This document shows, piece by piece, positions 41,023 through 52,527 of a stretch of 64,000 nucleotides of DNA. The notes below the pieces were generated by a model. It did no database searches. It worked only from the letters and a program-made list of their open reading frames with translations, and was not told where the DNA came from. Origin of the DNA: Melastoma dodecandrum (taxonomy: Eukaryota > Streptophyta > Magnoliopsida > Myrtales > Melastomataceae). Location: contig JARUPY010000539.1 of NCBI GenBank assembly GCA_029817715.1, positions 1,649,501 through 1,713,500 on the forward strand, written 5' to 3'. Made by a program: the position numbers and the translations under genes. Numbering within the stretch: position 1 is the first letter of the stretch; each line of letters opens with the position of its first letter.

Positions 41023-42657
41023 TTAGTATTTCCCTCCTCCTCCTTGAGTCATTTGAGCGGGGGCGATCTTGTCCGATGCGACGGGCACCGAGATGACGAC
41101 TGCGGAGAGCTCTGCCTTTTGTAACTCGACCTTGTTCCCTTCCAAGTCCTCCATTGTCGTAGGAGTCAGCTTGCCGCCGTTCTGTTGTAGTCGTAGGGAG
41201 CAACAACCTTTGACGGCTTCTGGGATCTCCTGGATGATTTGGTCGTCCACGTCTCGCCTCTCCTTGTGCTTCCCCCACAGGACCCAGTAGAGCCCTGCCA
41301 CTATAAGGGCGGCTCCTATTACTCTGCGGTTGGGGATACGAGTGTTCGTGAGTGTGATTGGATTTACGAGTTGATTAAGGTGGGATGGTTGGTAATGGAA
41401 AGGGGCCGTGTTCGTACCCGCCAGTGTAGATTTTCTCCGCGAGGATGAACGAGCCCATGATGGCTACTATGATCATCATCAAGGGGCTGAATGCGGTTGC
41501 AAACACTGGCCCTCTTCTCTTGATTACTATCCCTTGCACGTAGTATGAGATGCTGGACGTCACGATCCCCTGTTTCATCAGAATGCGATATCGATTTAGT
41601 ATTGCAAATCCTAAGGCGTTATTGTTGGAGAAACGTTGTCCCGGTGGTGTTTTCGTTTCTGTTTGAACTTACGGCATAGGCTGCTGCAAGGAGGTTCATG
41701 TCCCACCCAACCTTCCATGCACCAGGCTTCCGCTCCATCACCAACGTCACCGCGATCGCTTGGATCGTGCCCACTAAGCACACGAGCGAGGTGAGGGAGA
41801 GCTGGTGGTTCCTGTACGTCTCCAGGGCCTTGGTCTGGAGCACAAACAAGGAAGCCCATGCGAGGGTGGCGACGATGAGGAGGATGGAGCCGAGGAACCA
41901 GTCCTTATCCGAAACTGTGGAACTTTGGACAGTGGCATCAGATGTCGATCGTGCATGCATGTGCTTCGTCCACACCATCTCAACCAGGGGACCTTTGTAC
42001 AGAGTCATCAGCATCGCGCCGGCCACGGTCACCACCGTACCAGTGATCTTTGCCTGGCACTTCACCTTCTTCAGGTTTATCTTCTCCATCCTTTCCAAAA
42101 AAACGTGAGACATTAGCGGTCTCGTAACCACAGTATTTTAGGCAGGTAACATTCAGGTTCCGTTCGTTGCTCTTACCGGAATATGACGGCCATCACGAAG
42201 GTCATGGCCGGGAGCATGTTGCTCATCGCACAAGAGAAGGTTGGGGAAGTCAGCTTGAGTCCAGCGTAGTAGAAGTTCTGATCGATCACCGGCCTACACA
42301 ATCACACCAAACACATTCAAATCAACCAACAAGTTCGACTATCCTCCATTGATCATTCCTCGAACGCGGGCACAAGCAATGGGGCACTTACCCGAGGAGG
42401 GCGAGGACAAAGATCTGCATGAAAACAGGGAAGGTGATGCGGGGCTGCTTCTTCCTCTCGAAGACGAGAGCGAAGGGGGCGATGACAGCGGTGGCGAAAG
42501 CATGTCGGTAGACGACGAGGACGTAGTGGCTCATCCCGTGGTTGAGGGAAACCTTGGTGATGATGTTCATGCCGGCGTAGCCGAACTGGAGGGAGATCAT
42601 GGCGAAGTAGGGCTTCGAGCCCTCGAGGAAGTTGTTGAGGCTCTTGAGCCTATCCAT
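41023..42657 (-). CDS. WAT1-related / UMAMIT9-like membrane transporter (EamA family)
   Basis: Plant drug/metabolite transporter of the nodulin MtN21 (UMAMIT) family. Members move amino acids or auxin across plasma or vacuole membranes. Five exons: 42388-42657 (FLEGSKPYFAMISLQFGYAG), about 42178-42296 (PVIDQNFYYAGLKLTSPTFS), about 41671-42091 (KVKCQAKITGTVVTVAGAML), about 41418-41576 (IVTSSISYYVQGIVIKRRGP) and 41023-about 41320 (VIGAALIVAGLYWVLWGKHK). The ten expected membrane spans in two EamA halves are present, with a long hydrophilic C-terminal tail. The sequence most resembles, from memory, Arabidopsis At5g07050 (UMAMIT9). The ATG at 42657 was chosen; the GTG just upstream is in the UTR. 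Substrate is not predictable. Confidence 0.92.
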
Positions 42658-42786
42658 CACTTTGCTAATAATACTAAAACAACAACTACTACTACTACTT
42701 CTCGCTGTCTAAGTGCTATGAACTGAGGGGTGCACTAAACTGAGAAGTTTGCTGCTCCCTAAGGAAGAAGGGGGGGAGAAAGGGGC

Positions 42787-42794
42787 TATTTATA
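42787..42794 (-). promoter_or_regulatory. TATA box of the UMAMIT-like gene
   Basis: TATAAATA on the minus strand, about 130 bases upstream of the ATG and followed by a C/T-rich leader. Confidence 0.6.
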
Positions 42795-45700
42795 CGGGGA
42801 GGTCCTCGGTGGGATTGCCCCAAATTTGTGGAATCTGACGACATATTTCAAAAAGAAAATAGAAATATGATAAAGAGATGAAATTCAGATTGAGGAGGTG
42901 ATAAATTCTTTGATCATGTCTCCACCATGATACAATATTTGCAGAGCTTCTTTATCATAGGCGATTCTTTTGGCTTCTGGGTGCAAACAGTTTCCGATTT
43001 TGGAGTCTTAAGTTTTTCTTACAAACGCTGGCGTCTGTTCTTAAACAATGCTGGTGTTCTAGATGAGTGAATATGTGCTGCCAAAGCAGCATTTATTCTC
43101 GCCTCGTTAAGGATTAAGAAGCCAGATTCCATTTCCTCAACTATGCTTTACCCAGTGATTCTGTGGTTACGCACGCAACAACGCGATGTGAGGCGGGTGA
43201 ATCTCTCCTTCACTTAAGGGTCGGCGGTAATGAAGGGCCTTCTAGCCATTTCTGTCCCTGGGTAACCGGCAGTGTCCAATCCAGCGCAGCGTATGTCGAA
43301 TCCTCAGGGGGAAGGGGTTGGGGAGCAGGGATTTGCATTGTCTTGCAAGCTTTTGCTTGGTCAAGGAAAGGAAAACAAACGTGGAGAAACAGAGACAAAA
43401 AAAAAAGGAACCCATTCTTTTCTTCATCCACCAACTCGTGACAAATCCCAGACCAGACTGATTCCAAACGTGTATCCACTCTCGTGTCTTCGCCATAGAG
43501 AACAGACAATGGAAATTGAGATCAACCCAACTCCTGACCTTGCTTGCCTGCATTTCCTCTTGTCCTGGTCCTGGGAAATTTGGTCAACCCAGTTTGTAAT
43601 AAGCATGTCCAGTGTTCTTCTAATAGCCCCATAGTGGAAACCCAGAAGCAAAATCTCCTGTCATTTGAAAGTATAATAACTGGGGATTTATGTGTACATG
43701 TAATGATTTCTGGAAGTGGTAGATTACAGTACTGCTTTATGGGGTAAGTCTTTTTCAAAAAGAAAGAACTAAAATGTGGATGAATCAGCAGAGTCCAGCT
43801 CCCACCTTATTTGCCAATACCACAATTGGCCACTAGGATCTCACTTCTCCTTTGGCCTCTATTTCCTTTTCCTCTTTTCTCTTAAAAAAAATCAAGATAA
43901 AATAAAGTGAAATGTTTATTTATTATCAGTGATGGTTGCTCTCATAATGGGGTTGTTCACAGTTTTCGCAGAAAACTAGGGGTTACCGCCTCTTTCCTTT
44001 CACTACTCCAAGGCCAAAAAGCTATAACTGGCTTATCAAAAATATGTATCTCCGGTGCTCACGTCGGGATTGTATCGCGCGTCCTTGCTTGGCGTAGAAG
44101 CTCTATCTTCGTAGCTACGATTTTTCCCAGTACTCTGGGCATTTTCTTTCTACACTCCACTATCGTTGAAGATGCAGACAATCGAGGCCTCTTTTTTTAC
44201 ATCCACGGGAAGGAATACGTCATTCCCGGATAAGTGGAAACAATCTCGAATGGGGGGACAGAATTCAGATCCACGCAGGTGTAAAATCTGGCGGAATTGC
44301 CTCTCCGAGTGGCACGGATCGGGGCAAGAAGAAAAAGCAGTCGGCCGGCCGAGAGGGGGAGAGAGAGAGCTTTGTCTTTCACATGTAGGCGACATTTTTG
44401 CACAACAGAGGAAAAGGAACTTTACCCGTGTCGTGCTCCGATCACGGATTGATACGACAGTAAGTATGCTTTAAAAGCAAAGCCACCAGAACAAGCGGAG
44501 GCCCTGTTAATGTCTTGCATCAAAGTTCATAAACCACTCCTTAAGACGACCAAATTCGCAAGTTCCCATGATTCTCATTCACCCCATCAGCTAAGACTGA
44601 TCTGCTTTTTTTAATCAAGTCCGATCATCCGAGGCCTCGGTCGTCCTCTACCCTCTCGTTTTTTAGAACAAAAAGGACACAAAGACAGACAAACGCATTT
44701 AGGCCGTGTCTTCTTTGCTATTCCACTTTGTTGACTGCAATAAAGAAAAGACCCTCCTCATATAAAAACACACACGCACGCATACTTAAAAGAGGAAAAG
44801 GGGCGATCATACTCACACTCGCACTCACTGTTTTCGGTCAAAGATCTAAAACATCTCTTCTTAAACAAAGGGGAGTGGATGTGGATGAGGTGTCGTTAGA
44901 TTACGTGAACCGATGGAATGGGAATGCACTGAAATTATTAGTATTTAGTATTTTTGTCTCAGTTAAATTATATAATATAAATTAAACATATCATCTAATA
45001 GCTTAAGCTTAAGCTTTTAGGTCAAATAGTAAGATTTTTACATGATATCGGAATGGCTCAAGTCCACGTAAACTTGAATCAAGCGCTCGAGACAAATAAA
45101 AAAGTCCTCTTATTCGCCATCCAATGAGAGGGAGTTGGAGGAGTCGTGCAAAATCAACTACCGAAGGAGATGATGAGATGACGTGGGGAAAAACAAACGT
45201 GCTCGTGTTTCTCTCGTCTCGTCATCAGTCGGGTCTCGCTACCAGGTACGAGGCAGGCCGGGCATTTCCGAGGGACAGGACCAACGTTCGGCAATCTGTA
45301 ATTTTTGAAGGGGTTGGGCCGTGTGCCCTTTGTCTTATTCCCAGGAAGGCTACCTTTGGGCCCTCTCCAAATGGAAAAAATTAACATTCCAAAACAAGAA
45401 AAAAGTATGAAGTTTGATTTCCCCTTCAAGTCAAAGTCCGAATCGCTCGCGGTTCACAAAAATAAGTTGTTAACGATGGGCTTCAGACACGGAGACGGGG
45501 GAGTTTGTCTCTTGGGACAACGGAAGGACGTCGACGCAAATTTAGGCAGGAAACGACAACTGATAGTTCTGTTAGGGAATGAATAAAATATATCGTTTTT
45601 ACTCTATCCTCTCAAGCCTTTACCCATTAAAATGAGACGTATCATATACACGGAACGTAGTTGGAGACGGCGGCTCTCTCCTCCGCGTGGCATCCCCCCA

Positions 45701-46538
45701 ACCCCACCTTCCGGAATTTTGAACGAATGGGTGATCCTAATTTAGTTCGACTTGTTCTATTTTCCAATAAGTCGAATTTTTTAAAATCGGCAAATGATTA
45801 AAATTTTTTTTTTTTGTAATCGTAAAACCCTAATAATTTTTTATAAAAAAAATAAGAAATAAATAATTAGTATTTTTTGGGAGGCGGAAAGCAAGTTGGT
45901 CGTCCGCCATCCGGATGACTGGAGTGGACCCCACCGACCGCCCACGATGGTTCCCAAATCTGGTACAAGTAGAAAAACCCACGTGTTTCCAGGAACGGAG
46001 AAATAAAATCTTTCTTTCCTCCGCGTGTTTTGTACTATTACCAAGTAGAAAGAAAGAAAGACAGACAGAGACTAGACTGGAGGAGGTAAACCAAGAAGTT
46101 GCTTGGAAATAAATGTGCCGAACCCTTTTGACTTCTTCGTCCCAAAGAGACAACCACAACTTGTTATTGATGGGTCCAAAGATTTATCCCAAGTGACATA
46201 AAGTGATTAATGTATAATGTCCTCCCCCCCCCCCCCCCCCCCCCCGATCCTATCTCCTCTGTGCAAATATTTTCGTTAAAATACTTTCCAACCGACTCTT
46301 CCTTGACATTGCTCGGAAACGTCCCGGTTACTGTCCTTATCCCCCCCAACCCACCTAAAAGAACAGAGCACCGAATGAAATGTATCCTCTTTAATATCAT
46401 GACTTTATAAGATTTAAACATTGAGATTTGATATATGAACACTATCAACAACACACGTACGAAGCGTGCGTGCATCTCATGTTTTATTTCCATTTTTTCC
46501 TAACCAACAACGATAATTCGTAAAATCCTCCCTCCCCC
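42795..46538. other. 3.7-kb gene-poor divergent intergenic region
   Basis: Lies between two divergent genes. It is AT-rich with scattered short frames. It contains a degenerate retroelement-like patch near 44990-45075 and a run of 22 C at 46224-46245. No coding frame resembles a family I know, and no tRNA or rRNA was seen. The right part, from about 45600, probably holds the carboxylesterase promoter. Confidence 0.4.
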
Positions 46539-46545
46539 TATAAAA
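46539..46545 (+). promoter_or_regulatory. TATA box of the carboxylesterase gene
   Basis: TATAAAA, 59 bases upstream of the ATG, after a C-rich stretch; spacing implies a leader of about 30 bases. Confidence 0.65.
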
Positions 46546-46603
46546 ACCAACAGTTGCTTCCCCACCGTCACAAATTCCCCTTCCTTCCTATCTAACCCAT
46601 CGA

Positions 46604-47632
46604 ATGGCGCCCCCCAGGAAAATCATCGACCAGGTCTCCGGCTGGCTCACTGTCTACGACGATGGCACCGTCGACAGGACATGGACCGGACCTCCCGAGG
46701 TCAAGTTCATGGCCGACCCCGTCCCCCCTCATGAGGAATTCGTCGATGGCGTGGCCACTCGAGACGTCCTGGTCGACGGGAGTCCCACCCTTCGACTGCG
46801 TGTTTACTTGCCGGAAGTCCGGGTTTCGGATCAGGGTAAGGGGGAGGACGGGAATGGTAAGCTCCCCATCCTGCTCCATTTTCACGGGGGCGGTTTCTGC
46901 ATCAGCCAGCCAGACTGGTACATGTACCATGCCGTGTACACTGGGCTCGTGAAATCGGCCCCGGCCATATGCGTCTCCCCGTACCTGCGCCTCGCTCCCG
47001 AGAATAAGCTCCCTGCGGCTATCGATGACGGGTATGCTGCCCTGAAGTGGCTCCGGTCGTTGGCCTTGGGTGAGACGACGGACTCGTGGCTGAGCGACCG
47101 CGGTGACTTCAACAGGATATTCCTGATAGGGGACAGTTCCGGGGGCAATGTTGTGCACGCGGTGGCTGCAAGGGCAGGAGACTTTGATTTGACGGGGATC
47201 AGGCTGGCAGGGGCGATCCCAATCCACCCGGGGTTCGTGAGGAAAGAGAGGAGCAGGTCGGAGATGGAGCGGCCAGAGACGCCGTTCCTGACCCGGGACA
47301 TGGCGGAGAAGTTCCTGTCCCTGGCGCTGCCAGAAGGCGCGGACAGAGACCATCAGATCACAAGCCCGATGGGACGGCTGGCGAGGCCGCTGAGGGAGCT
47401 GAGGATGCCGCCAGTCCTGCTGTGCTTGGCGGAGAATGACTTGATCCTGGACACGGAAATGGAGTACTACGAGGCCATGAAGCAGGGGAAGCACGAGATC
47501 GAGCTGCTGATGAGCCACGGGATGACCCATAGCTTCTACCTCAACAGGATTGCGGTCAAGATGGATCCGGAGACTGCCGCCCAGACCAACCTTCTCTTCT
47601 CGGGGATAGCCGACTTCATCAACAAACACTGA
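46604..47632 (+). CDS. Class I carboxylesterase (CXE, alpha/beta hydrolase; CXE15-like)
   Basis: Soluble plant carboxylesterase of the HSL/GID1-related family. It is a single-exon frame of 342 residues, close to the family norm of 310-345. The oxyanion-hole motif is HFHGGGF (about residue 92). The nucleophile serine is in GDSSGGN (about 186-192), with the acid in the AENDLILD region and the catalytic histidine in SHGMTHSFY. The N-terminus SGWLTVYDDGTVDRTWTGPP is typical of proteins annotated as probable carboxylesterase 15. CXE15 of Arabidopsis hydrolyses strigolactones, but this substrate cannot be assumed here. The frame is visibly richer in G+C than its neighbours, and long antisense frames arise from that. 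The GID1 gibberellin receptor is excluded because the catalytic histidine is kept. Confidence 0.92.
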   Translation: MAPPRKIIDQVSGWLTVYDDGTVDRTWTGPPEVKFMADPVPPHEEFVDGVATRDVLVDGSPTLRLRVYLPEVRVSDQGKGEDGNGKLPILLHFHGGGFCISQPDWYMYHAVYTGLVKSAPAICVSPYLRLAPENKLPAAIDDGYAALKWLRSLALGETTDSWLSDRGDFNRIFLIGDSSGGNVVHAVAARAGDFDLTGIRLAGAIPIHPGFVRKERSRSEMERPETPFLTRDMAEKFLSLALPEGADRDHQITSPMGRLARPLRELRMPPVLLCLAENDLILDTEMEYYEAMKQGKHEIELLMSHGMTHSFYLNRIAVKMDPETAAQTNLLFSGIADFINKH

Positions 47633-49342
47633 AGTTGATGAGATGGACTGAAGTCGGAGCTTAATTTTACGATTCCATGGATAATGTGGTGTGTTTAATG
47701 AAGCTTGTGTCTAATAATAAGACTCTTCTGTAATCAAAGTCTAAGATTGAAACGTGGAGCGGCGGATATCGCGGAAATGGGGGGGGCGGGGGGTCCTGTG
47801 CATGATTCTTTCGCCCAACTTTGTTTCCGACAAGCATGACCGGTGCGAAAGGGTAAAGATGAGGTTAGGATTGCTCCAGATTGTAGTAATGAGTTCCAAC
47901 GATTTATTCCCCATTGTCGTGCAAGTATAAAGTCGTGGTGAAACATGACCGGATTCATCTGTTTTTCACAAATGCGAAAAAGTTAAAAAACAAGGGGCCT
48001 ACGAAACGAAAGATTGAGAATCGAGGATGCCATGTCCTTTGCAAAGACATACCACTACTTCCAAGAGGTGTCCTTTTCGAAACTGGTTTTTGCAGATAAC
48101 ATGGCCTACCAACAAAGAAGAACGCGTGCTTGGATGTGTGCTTGACTCGAAGGACAAGGTCTGCACCACTAAGTTTGCGTTGAGCCATTGTTCAAGGGAC
48201 TAAGCTCTTGGGGAGATTCCCTAATGGCCAAATCGAGGAGTTCCGTAAAAGCACGGGTATGTGCTTGCTTCTGTGACAATAAGGCATATATTTTCCGTTT
48301 GGATGCAAGACTCTTTCGGCTTCTGATCTCCGCAACCAAGACATCTCTGCTCGCACAGCTGCTAAAACGAGGCGATTCCATTCGTTGGATTTTTCCACAA
48401 CTCGCGATATGACAATGTTATGATCTGACCATAGTTTTTAAAGTTGTAGTACCCTTAAAACTTTTCGCCTCTTCAACCGGGCAATATCGGAGGGGTCGCC
48501 GACCTTTCCTGTTGATCCCTTCTTTGTGAATGCAATAAGACAAGGTGTACTCCTGTAACAATCAATCCCATTGTGTCTGAGATAGCGAATCGATTCAGTG
48601 AGATGGTGGCAGATGAATTATGACAAGTATCCAGGCGAAGAAACTACACCATTCTGTTTTCTTCGCTCGCTCCTGTGTACTCCCTCAATCTAAAAATTAC
48701 TCATAATGTCTCAGCCGTTCAGCTGCTCGGCGTCCTCAGCATTACTCATCGTGCCCAATTGGTTCTTGATGCGCTTGCTTGTACTAGTCAATGCAGAGGT
48801 CGACAAACTGCTCGAAGACGTCGACGAGCAGATACTCGAGGGCAGCCATCTTTTCTGGGGCTCGTGGGGGGTCATATTGGTTCTACGATCCTGGGCTTTC
48901 CTGGACAAGGACTCCACTGCACTCTCAACCTCTGTTAGTCAATAACATTAGGATTTGTGAAATAGATCGTTTAAATTTAAAATTCGTCTAATTAATCTTA
49001 ATAATTCGGAGTTACTAATTTCGAGTTCACTGAAAAAGTTTAACTTGAATTCACCCAAATTCTATACTGAATTCGGAACTAGTAACTTTTAGTTCAAAAC
49101 TCGAACTTACTAACTTCGAGTTATTAAAATTAGTTAAATACAAGACTCTTTCCGACAACCACATGCTGACACGTAATCCAAATGTCATCCACCCCCAAGT
49201 GAATTGAATCTCCTTCCCACCTTTGCCCAAAATCTAGCGGACAAAAGAAATCCCACTCAGAAAAAAATCTCCGCCGCGAATTTACAAGGCAGCCGAGATT
49301 CTTGGTTCCCCACAAGGCATACTGTTGAATCCCGCGGAGAAA
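47633..49342. other. Intergenic region between carboxylesterase and MPH1
   Basis: Carboxylesterase 3' flank, an unassigned middle and the MPH1 promoter. A plus-strand frame near 48780-48880 faintly resembles the C-terminus of choline/ethanolamine kinase (see separate entry). From 48960 to 49140 the sequence is AT-rich with several near-copies of TTCGAGTT/GAATTCG spaced irregularly. Confidence 0.4.
48706..48945 (+). pseudogene. Possible choline/ethanolamine kinase fragment (weak)
   Basis: A 79-codon frame contains AEVDKLLEDVDEQILEGSHL followed by FWGSWGVI. Plant choline kinases carry near their C-terminus a segment of the form EVxKLLxDVEKYxLASHLFWGLWGII. The spacing between the two halves fits. 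Sequence upstream and downstream does not continue the family, so at most this is a short relic. It could also be chance. Confidence 0.25.
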
Positions 49343-50442
49343 ATGGCCTGTGCGTCTCGTTCCCTGATGAACTTGACGATATCCGCCAACGGCTGCACGT
49401 TCAACGCTTCCCCTAAGTTCCTCTACGGTCGATGCCAGGCCTCCAGGAAGCCCGATCCGAAGCTCTTCGTCGTCAGGGCTTTGGCTGATGAATCAGACTG
49501 CAATGAAGAGGAGTGCGCCCCTGACAAGGAGGTAGTGTTTCCTCCATGGGATGATTGCCAATCCTGATACGAGGGAGGGAGTGATTGTTAGTTTGTGTGC
49601 GCTTCAAGGTTGGAAAGGTGAGCGTGGAGTGGCTCGCCGGGGAGAAGACCAAGGTGGTCGGGACGTATCCGCCGAGGAAACGAGGTTGGACAGGTTACGT
49701 TGAGAAGGACACCGCCGGCCAAACTAACATCTACTCTGTCGAGGTCCGTCAGGCTCTTTCGAGTTCTTCCCCATTTGAGGACATTAACTAGGCAATAGTA
49801 TTCGGCTTTGTGAATGGCTCCGCATCTGCTGCTCGAAAGGGTTTACGAGTTTTTCCATGGTGACGTTCGCTAGCATTTCTCGGTACTCATTGCAGTTGCG
49901 ATGACTGGCCGTGTATGGAATTTCCTCTCTTTTGAGTGACCCGGAAAGTTATTCTGGATCTAATCGTCTTTGGAGTAGGTTTTATTAGCCTTCCGCTGAT
50001 CGTGTTCGTCCGGCTATGCTCATGTTGTTTTTGCTTTCAAAACTTTAGTATGAAGTCTTGCATATACATTACCTGCTAAGGTGATGATTTGTCGCAGCCA
50101 ACAGTGTATGTAGCAGAGAGTGCAATAAGCTCAGGAAGTGCCGGTTCGTCTTCCGATGGTTCGGAAAACACTGTGGCCATCGCCGGTGGCCTCGCCCTCA
50201 TTTTTGTTGCTGCTTCTTTTTTAGTCTTACGCCAGGTGGGCAACACTGAACTGCCGGTGCAGACAGCCGAGTACTCTGGACCTTCACTCAGTTACTACAT
50301 AGACAAGTTCAGGCCACCAGAGATTATCCAAGCTTCAGCGCCACCACCAAGTGATGTGCCATCTGCTCAGGCTGAAAGCCCTACTCCGGAAGTCTCTCAG
50401 ATTCAAGCCGCCACTGGGGATCAGACGGAAGCATCGTCTTGA
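49343..50442 (+). CDS. MPH1: MPH1 (Maintenance of PSII under High light 1), chloroplast thylakoid protein
   Basis: Small plant protein that protects photosystem II under strong light. Three exons, 49343-49531, 49609-49743 and 50098-50442, join in frame to 222 residues. The first exon codes a Ser/Arg-rich chloroplast transit peptide (MACASRSLMNLTISANGCTF) and ends EEECAPDKE. The second codes VGKVSVEWLAGEKTKVVGTY and PPRKRGWTGYVEKDTAGQTN. The third has a single hydrophobic span (NTVAIAGGLALIFVAASFLV), the conserved EYSGPSLSYYIDKFRPPEII and a Pro/Glu-rich tail. The matching protein in Arabidopsis, from memory, is At5g07020. The TTG-initiated extension upstream in frame is not used. Confidence 0.93.
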
Positions 50443-50867
50443 GTGCCGCAGAGCATCGCTTTTGTTGGCAAGAGGGAGTTTGCTTTACCTGTTTCTACAT
50501 AATGCTACCTGTAAATGGATGATATACTTTTTCGAAGTGGAATTGGCCGGTAAAATTGGATATTCTGAATCCTCCAACTTCTCATCACGGTTGCACCGAA
50601 CTGAAAAGGACAGCATTGTGTCCTAATGTTTCTCAGTCGCCTGGATTTCTGATTCCAACGTAGTCCGCGTCTTGAAACTTAGTAGTGAATGATTCAACTA
50701 TGGTGTTTTGTTATTGTTTTTCAGTTTCGCTTGTTCTGTTTCTATGGTAAGATGCAGTTGTTCACCACATGTAAACGTCTGTTTGTGTTCCAAATGCGGC
50801 CGTCCTGATTGCTCATTTATGTTACAACTTGCAGAAAACATGGGACAATTTCGTTGGTTTAAATGAC
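50443..50867. other. Convergent 3' region between MPH1 and MIZ1-like gene
   Basis: Tail-to-tail 3' UTRs, T-rich. No gene is seen. Confidence 0.5.
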
Positions 50868-51680
50868 CTAGATCCTGACAAAGAATATGCTTAGTTCTGG
50901 ACTACTGTTGCCATCCGGGCTCACCATGTAGTACGTCTCCGAGTCCTTGGAGCCGACAACTCTTTCAAACTGTGCCCTCATGTATGTCAACTCTCCATCG
51001 GGCGAGTCTGTTGTCTCGCTTGGAAGCACCCCTGCTCCCATTGATACGGCGTGCAGAGTTTGCATGACGCTTAAGTCGTCATCCGTCGGCTCCCTCTTCA
51101 CTGCGTAGCCCACCTTTCTCCCGTTGCAATACATAGTCCATATAGGTTCTTCGATGAGCTTAGTCTTCTCAGACGGGTGTTTTTCACACTCCAGCGCAAT
51201 CCTTGTGAGTCCTGCTCCCATGTCTTGTAGTAGCTTGCCTGTCTGTAACGCAAGCTCGAGTACGAGGATGGGTATCTTCCTTGGCCCTTCCTGGATGGCA
51301 AGGTTGATTCGCGCCTTCTTATGCCCGAAGAGGGTACCCGTCATACGTGCCCCCCCAGGTACATGCAAGTCAGTGGATCGGTTTCCATGGATTGGAACTG
51401 GGATCTTGCACGGACTGATTATGGGGAATGACTTGAAAGCTGAACGGAATCGACGGAAGATCTTGGATGATCTGGACTGGCCTTTTCTGCTGGAAGGTTG
51501 TTCGAGATTCACCAGAGGCGGTGATTTGAACAATGATCCCTGGTCTGATGTGGGTGAGACTATCTTTGGGGAGATGATTTTAGGCGGACGGGGTAGGGGA
51601 GGGGTCAGTGGCGGCATCAGAACAGGAGGTTCGTGTTCCTCTATCGATGGAGATGAGGAAGAACGTGCATGTATTGCCAT
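50868..51680 (-). CDS. MIZU-KUSSEI 1-like protein (DUF617)
   Basis: Plant-specific protein with a MIZ1/DUF617 domain; the founding member is needed for root hydrotropism and sits at the ER membrane. It is a single-exon frame of 270 residues starting MAIHARSSSSPSIEEHEPPV. The N-terminal 100 residues are Pro/Ser-rich. The domain then shows ARMTGTLFGHKKARINLAIQ, PILVLELALQTGKLLQDMGA, GLTRIALECEKHPSEKTKLI, EEPIWTMYCNGRKVGYAVKR, ELTYMRAQFERVVGSKDSET and YYMVSPDGNSSPELSIFFVR, complete to the end. The in-frame TTG upstream (51713) is not taken as start. A TATATAA motif lies at about 51723-51729 on the minus strand, close to the ATG, implying a very short leader. Its exact role is unknown. Confidence 0.92.
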   Translation of the reverse strand: MAIHARSSSSPSIEEHEPPVLMPPLTPPLPRPPKIISPKIVSPTSDQGSLFKSPPLVNLEQPSSRKGQSRSSKIFRRFRSAFKSFPIISPCKIPVPIHGNRSTDLHVPGGARMTGTLFGHKKARINLAIQEGPRKIPILVLELALQTGKLLQDMGAGLTRIALECEKHPSEKTKLIEEPIWTMYCNGRKVGYAVKREPTDDDLSVMQTLHAVSMGAGVLPSETTDSPDGELTYMRAQFERVVGSKDSETYYMVSPDGNSSPELSIFFVRI

Positions 51681-52527
51681 AATTTTTTGGATCCCTTTGG
51701 CCTGAGCATCCAAAGGGGAGTGTTATATATGGAGTTATAGTTTATGGGATGCACGTTCCAGGGGGAATCTGTTTTTGCTCCTCCTGTCTTGCAATGACTT
51801 TGTCTTCAATCTTTTGACTTGCAGATGATAAGTTGACAAATTGGGATTAACCTGGTCATGTGTTTGTGGCTCCCCATGAATGTTTACTTGCAGGATGTCT
51901 TTCCGATATGCTATCGAAACTGTCACGGCAAGGTCAACACACCACCCCTAGTTTCAGATGGAAGTTAACCTGAACAGTACATGAATATCACAATGTTCTT
52001 TGGCGTATACACATTCTATTCCAATTACCGTGAGCTGTAGAGGCGATCTTGATGGATGTCATACCGGAACTCGTCCCGGTTTTGTCACAATTAGAAAGAC
52101 ACCGACATTGCAAGTAGCCTGGACCTCATTGGAGTCGTGCCGCTTATTTGAGGCGTTGACCTCACCCCCTTCAATTAGTAGGCATGTCTTTCTGACCTCA
52201 CCAGGAATGAAACCACAGGGAGAACTGTTCTAAAGAAGAGCAGGAAATAACTAACAATTTGAAAGAATTGAAGACAACGAGCAACAGCAAAACCTTAACT
52301 TTGGCGTATCAGTAGATCCAATCAGTATATGATTTTGATAATTTCCTTGATACTTTTAGTAAAAGCTTGCGTTAATATTCCTGTGGATAACACAAATGAA
52401 GAGAACTAACACAAGTCCTGACAGAAAATGAACATGTATGCACAAAATTCAGTACAACACAACTCCCAGGATACACCAAAAGGTAATCGACGAAGGAAAT
52501 CCCGCCAGTTAGCGATTGTATTAATGC
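51681..52527. other. Intergenic region upstream of MIZ1-like gene
   Basis: Presumed MIZ1-like promoter and unassigned sequence. Short open frames on both strands show no family resemblance. Confidence 0.4.

Noticed and set aside
46592..47629. 345-codon open frame antisense to the carboxylesterase
   Set aside because: Arises from high GC content of the sense gene; the sense strand has the complete alpha/beta-hydrolase motifs.
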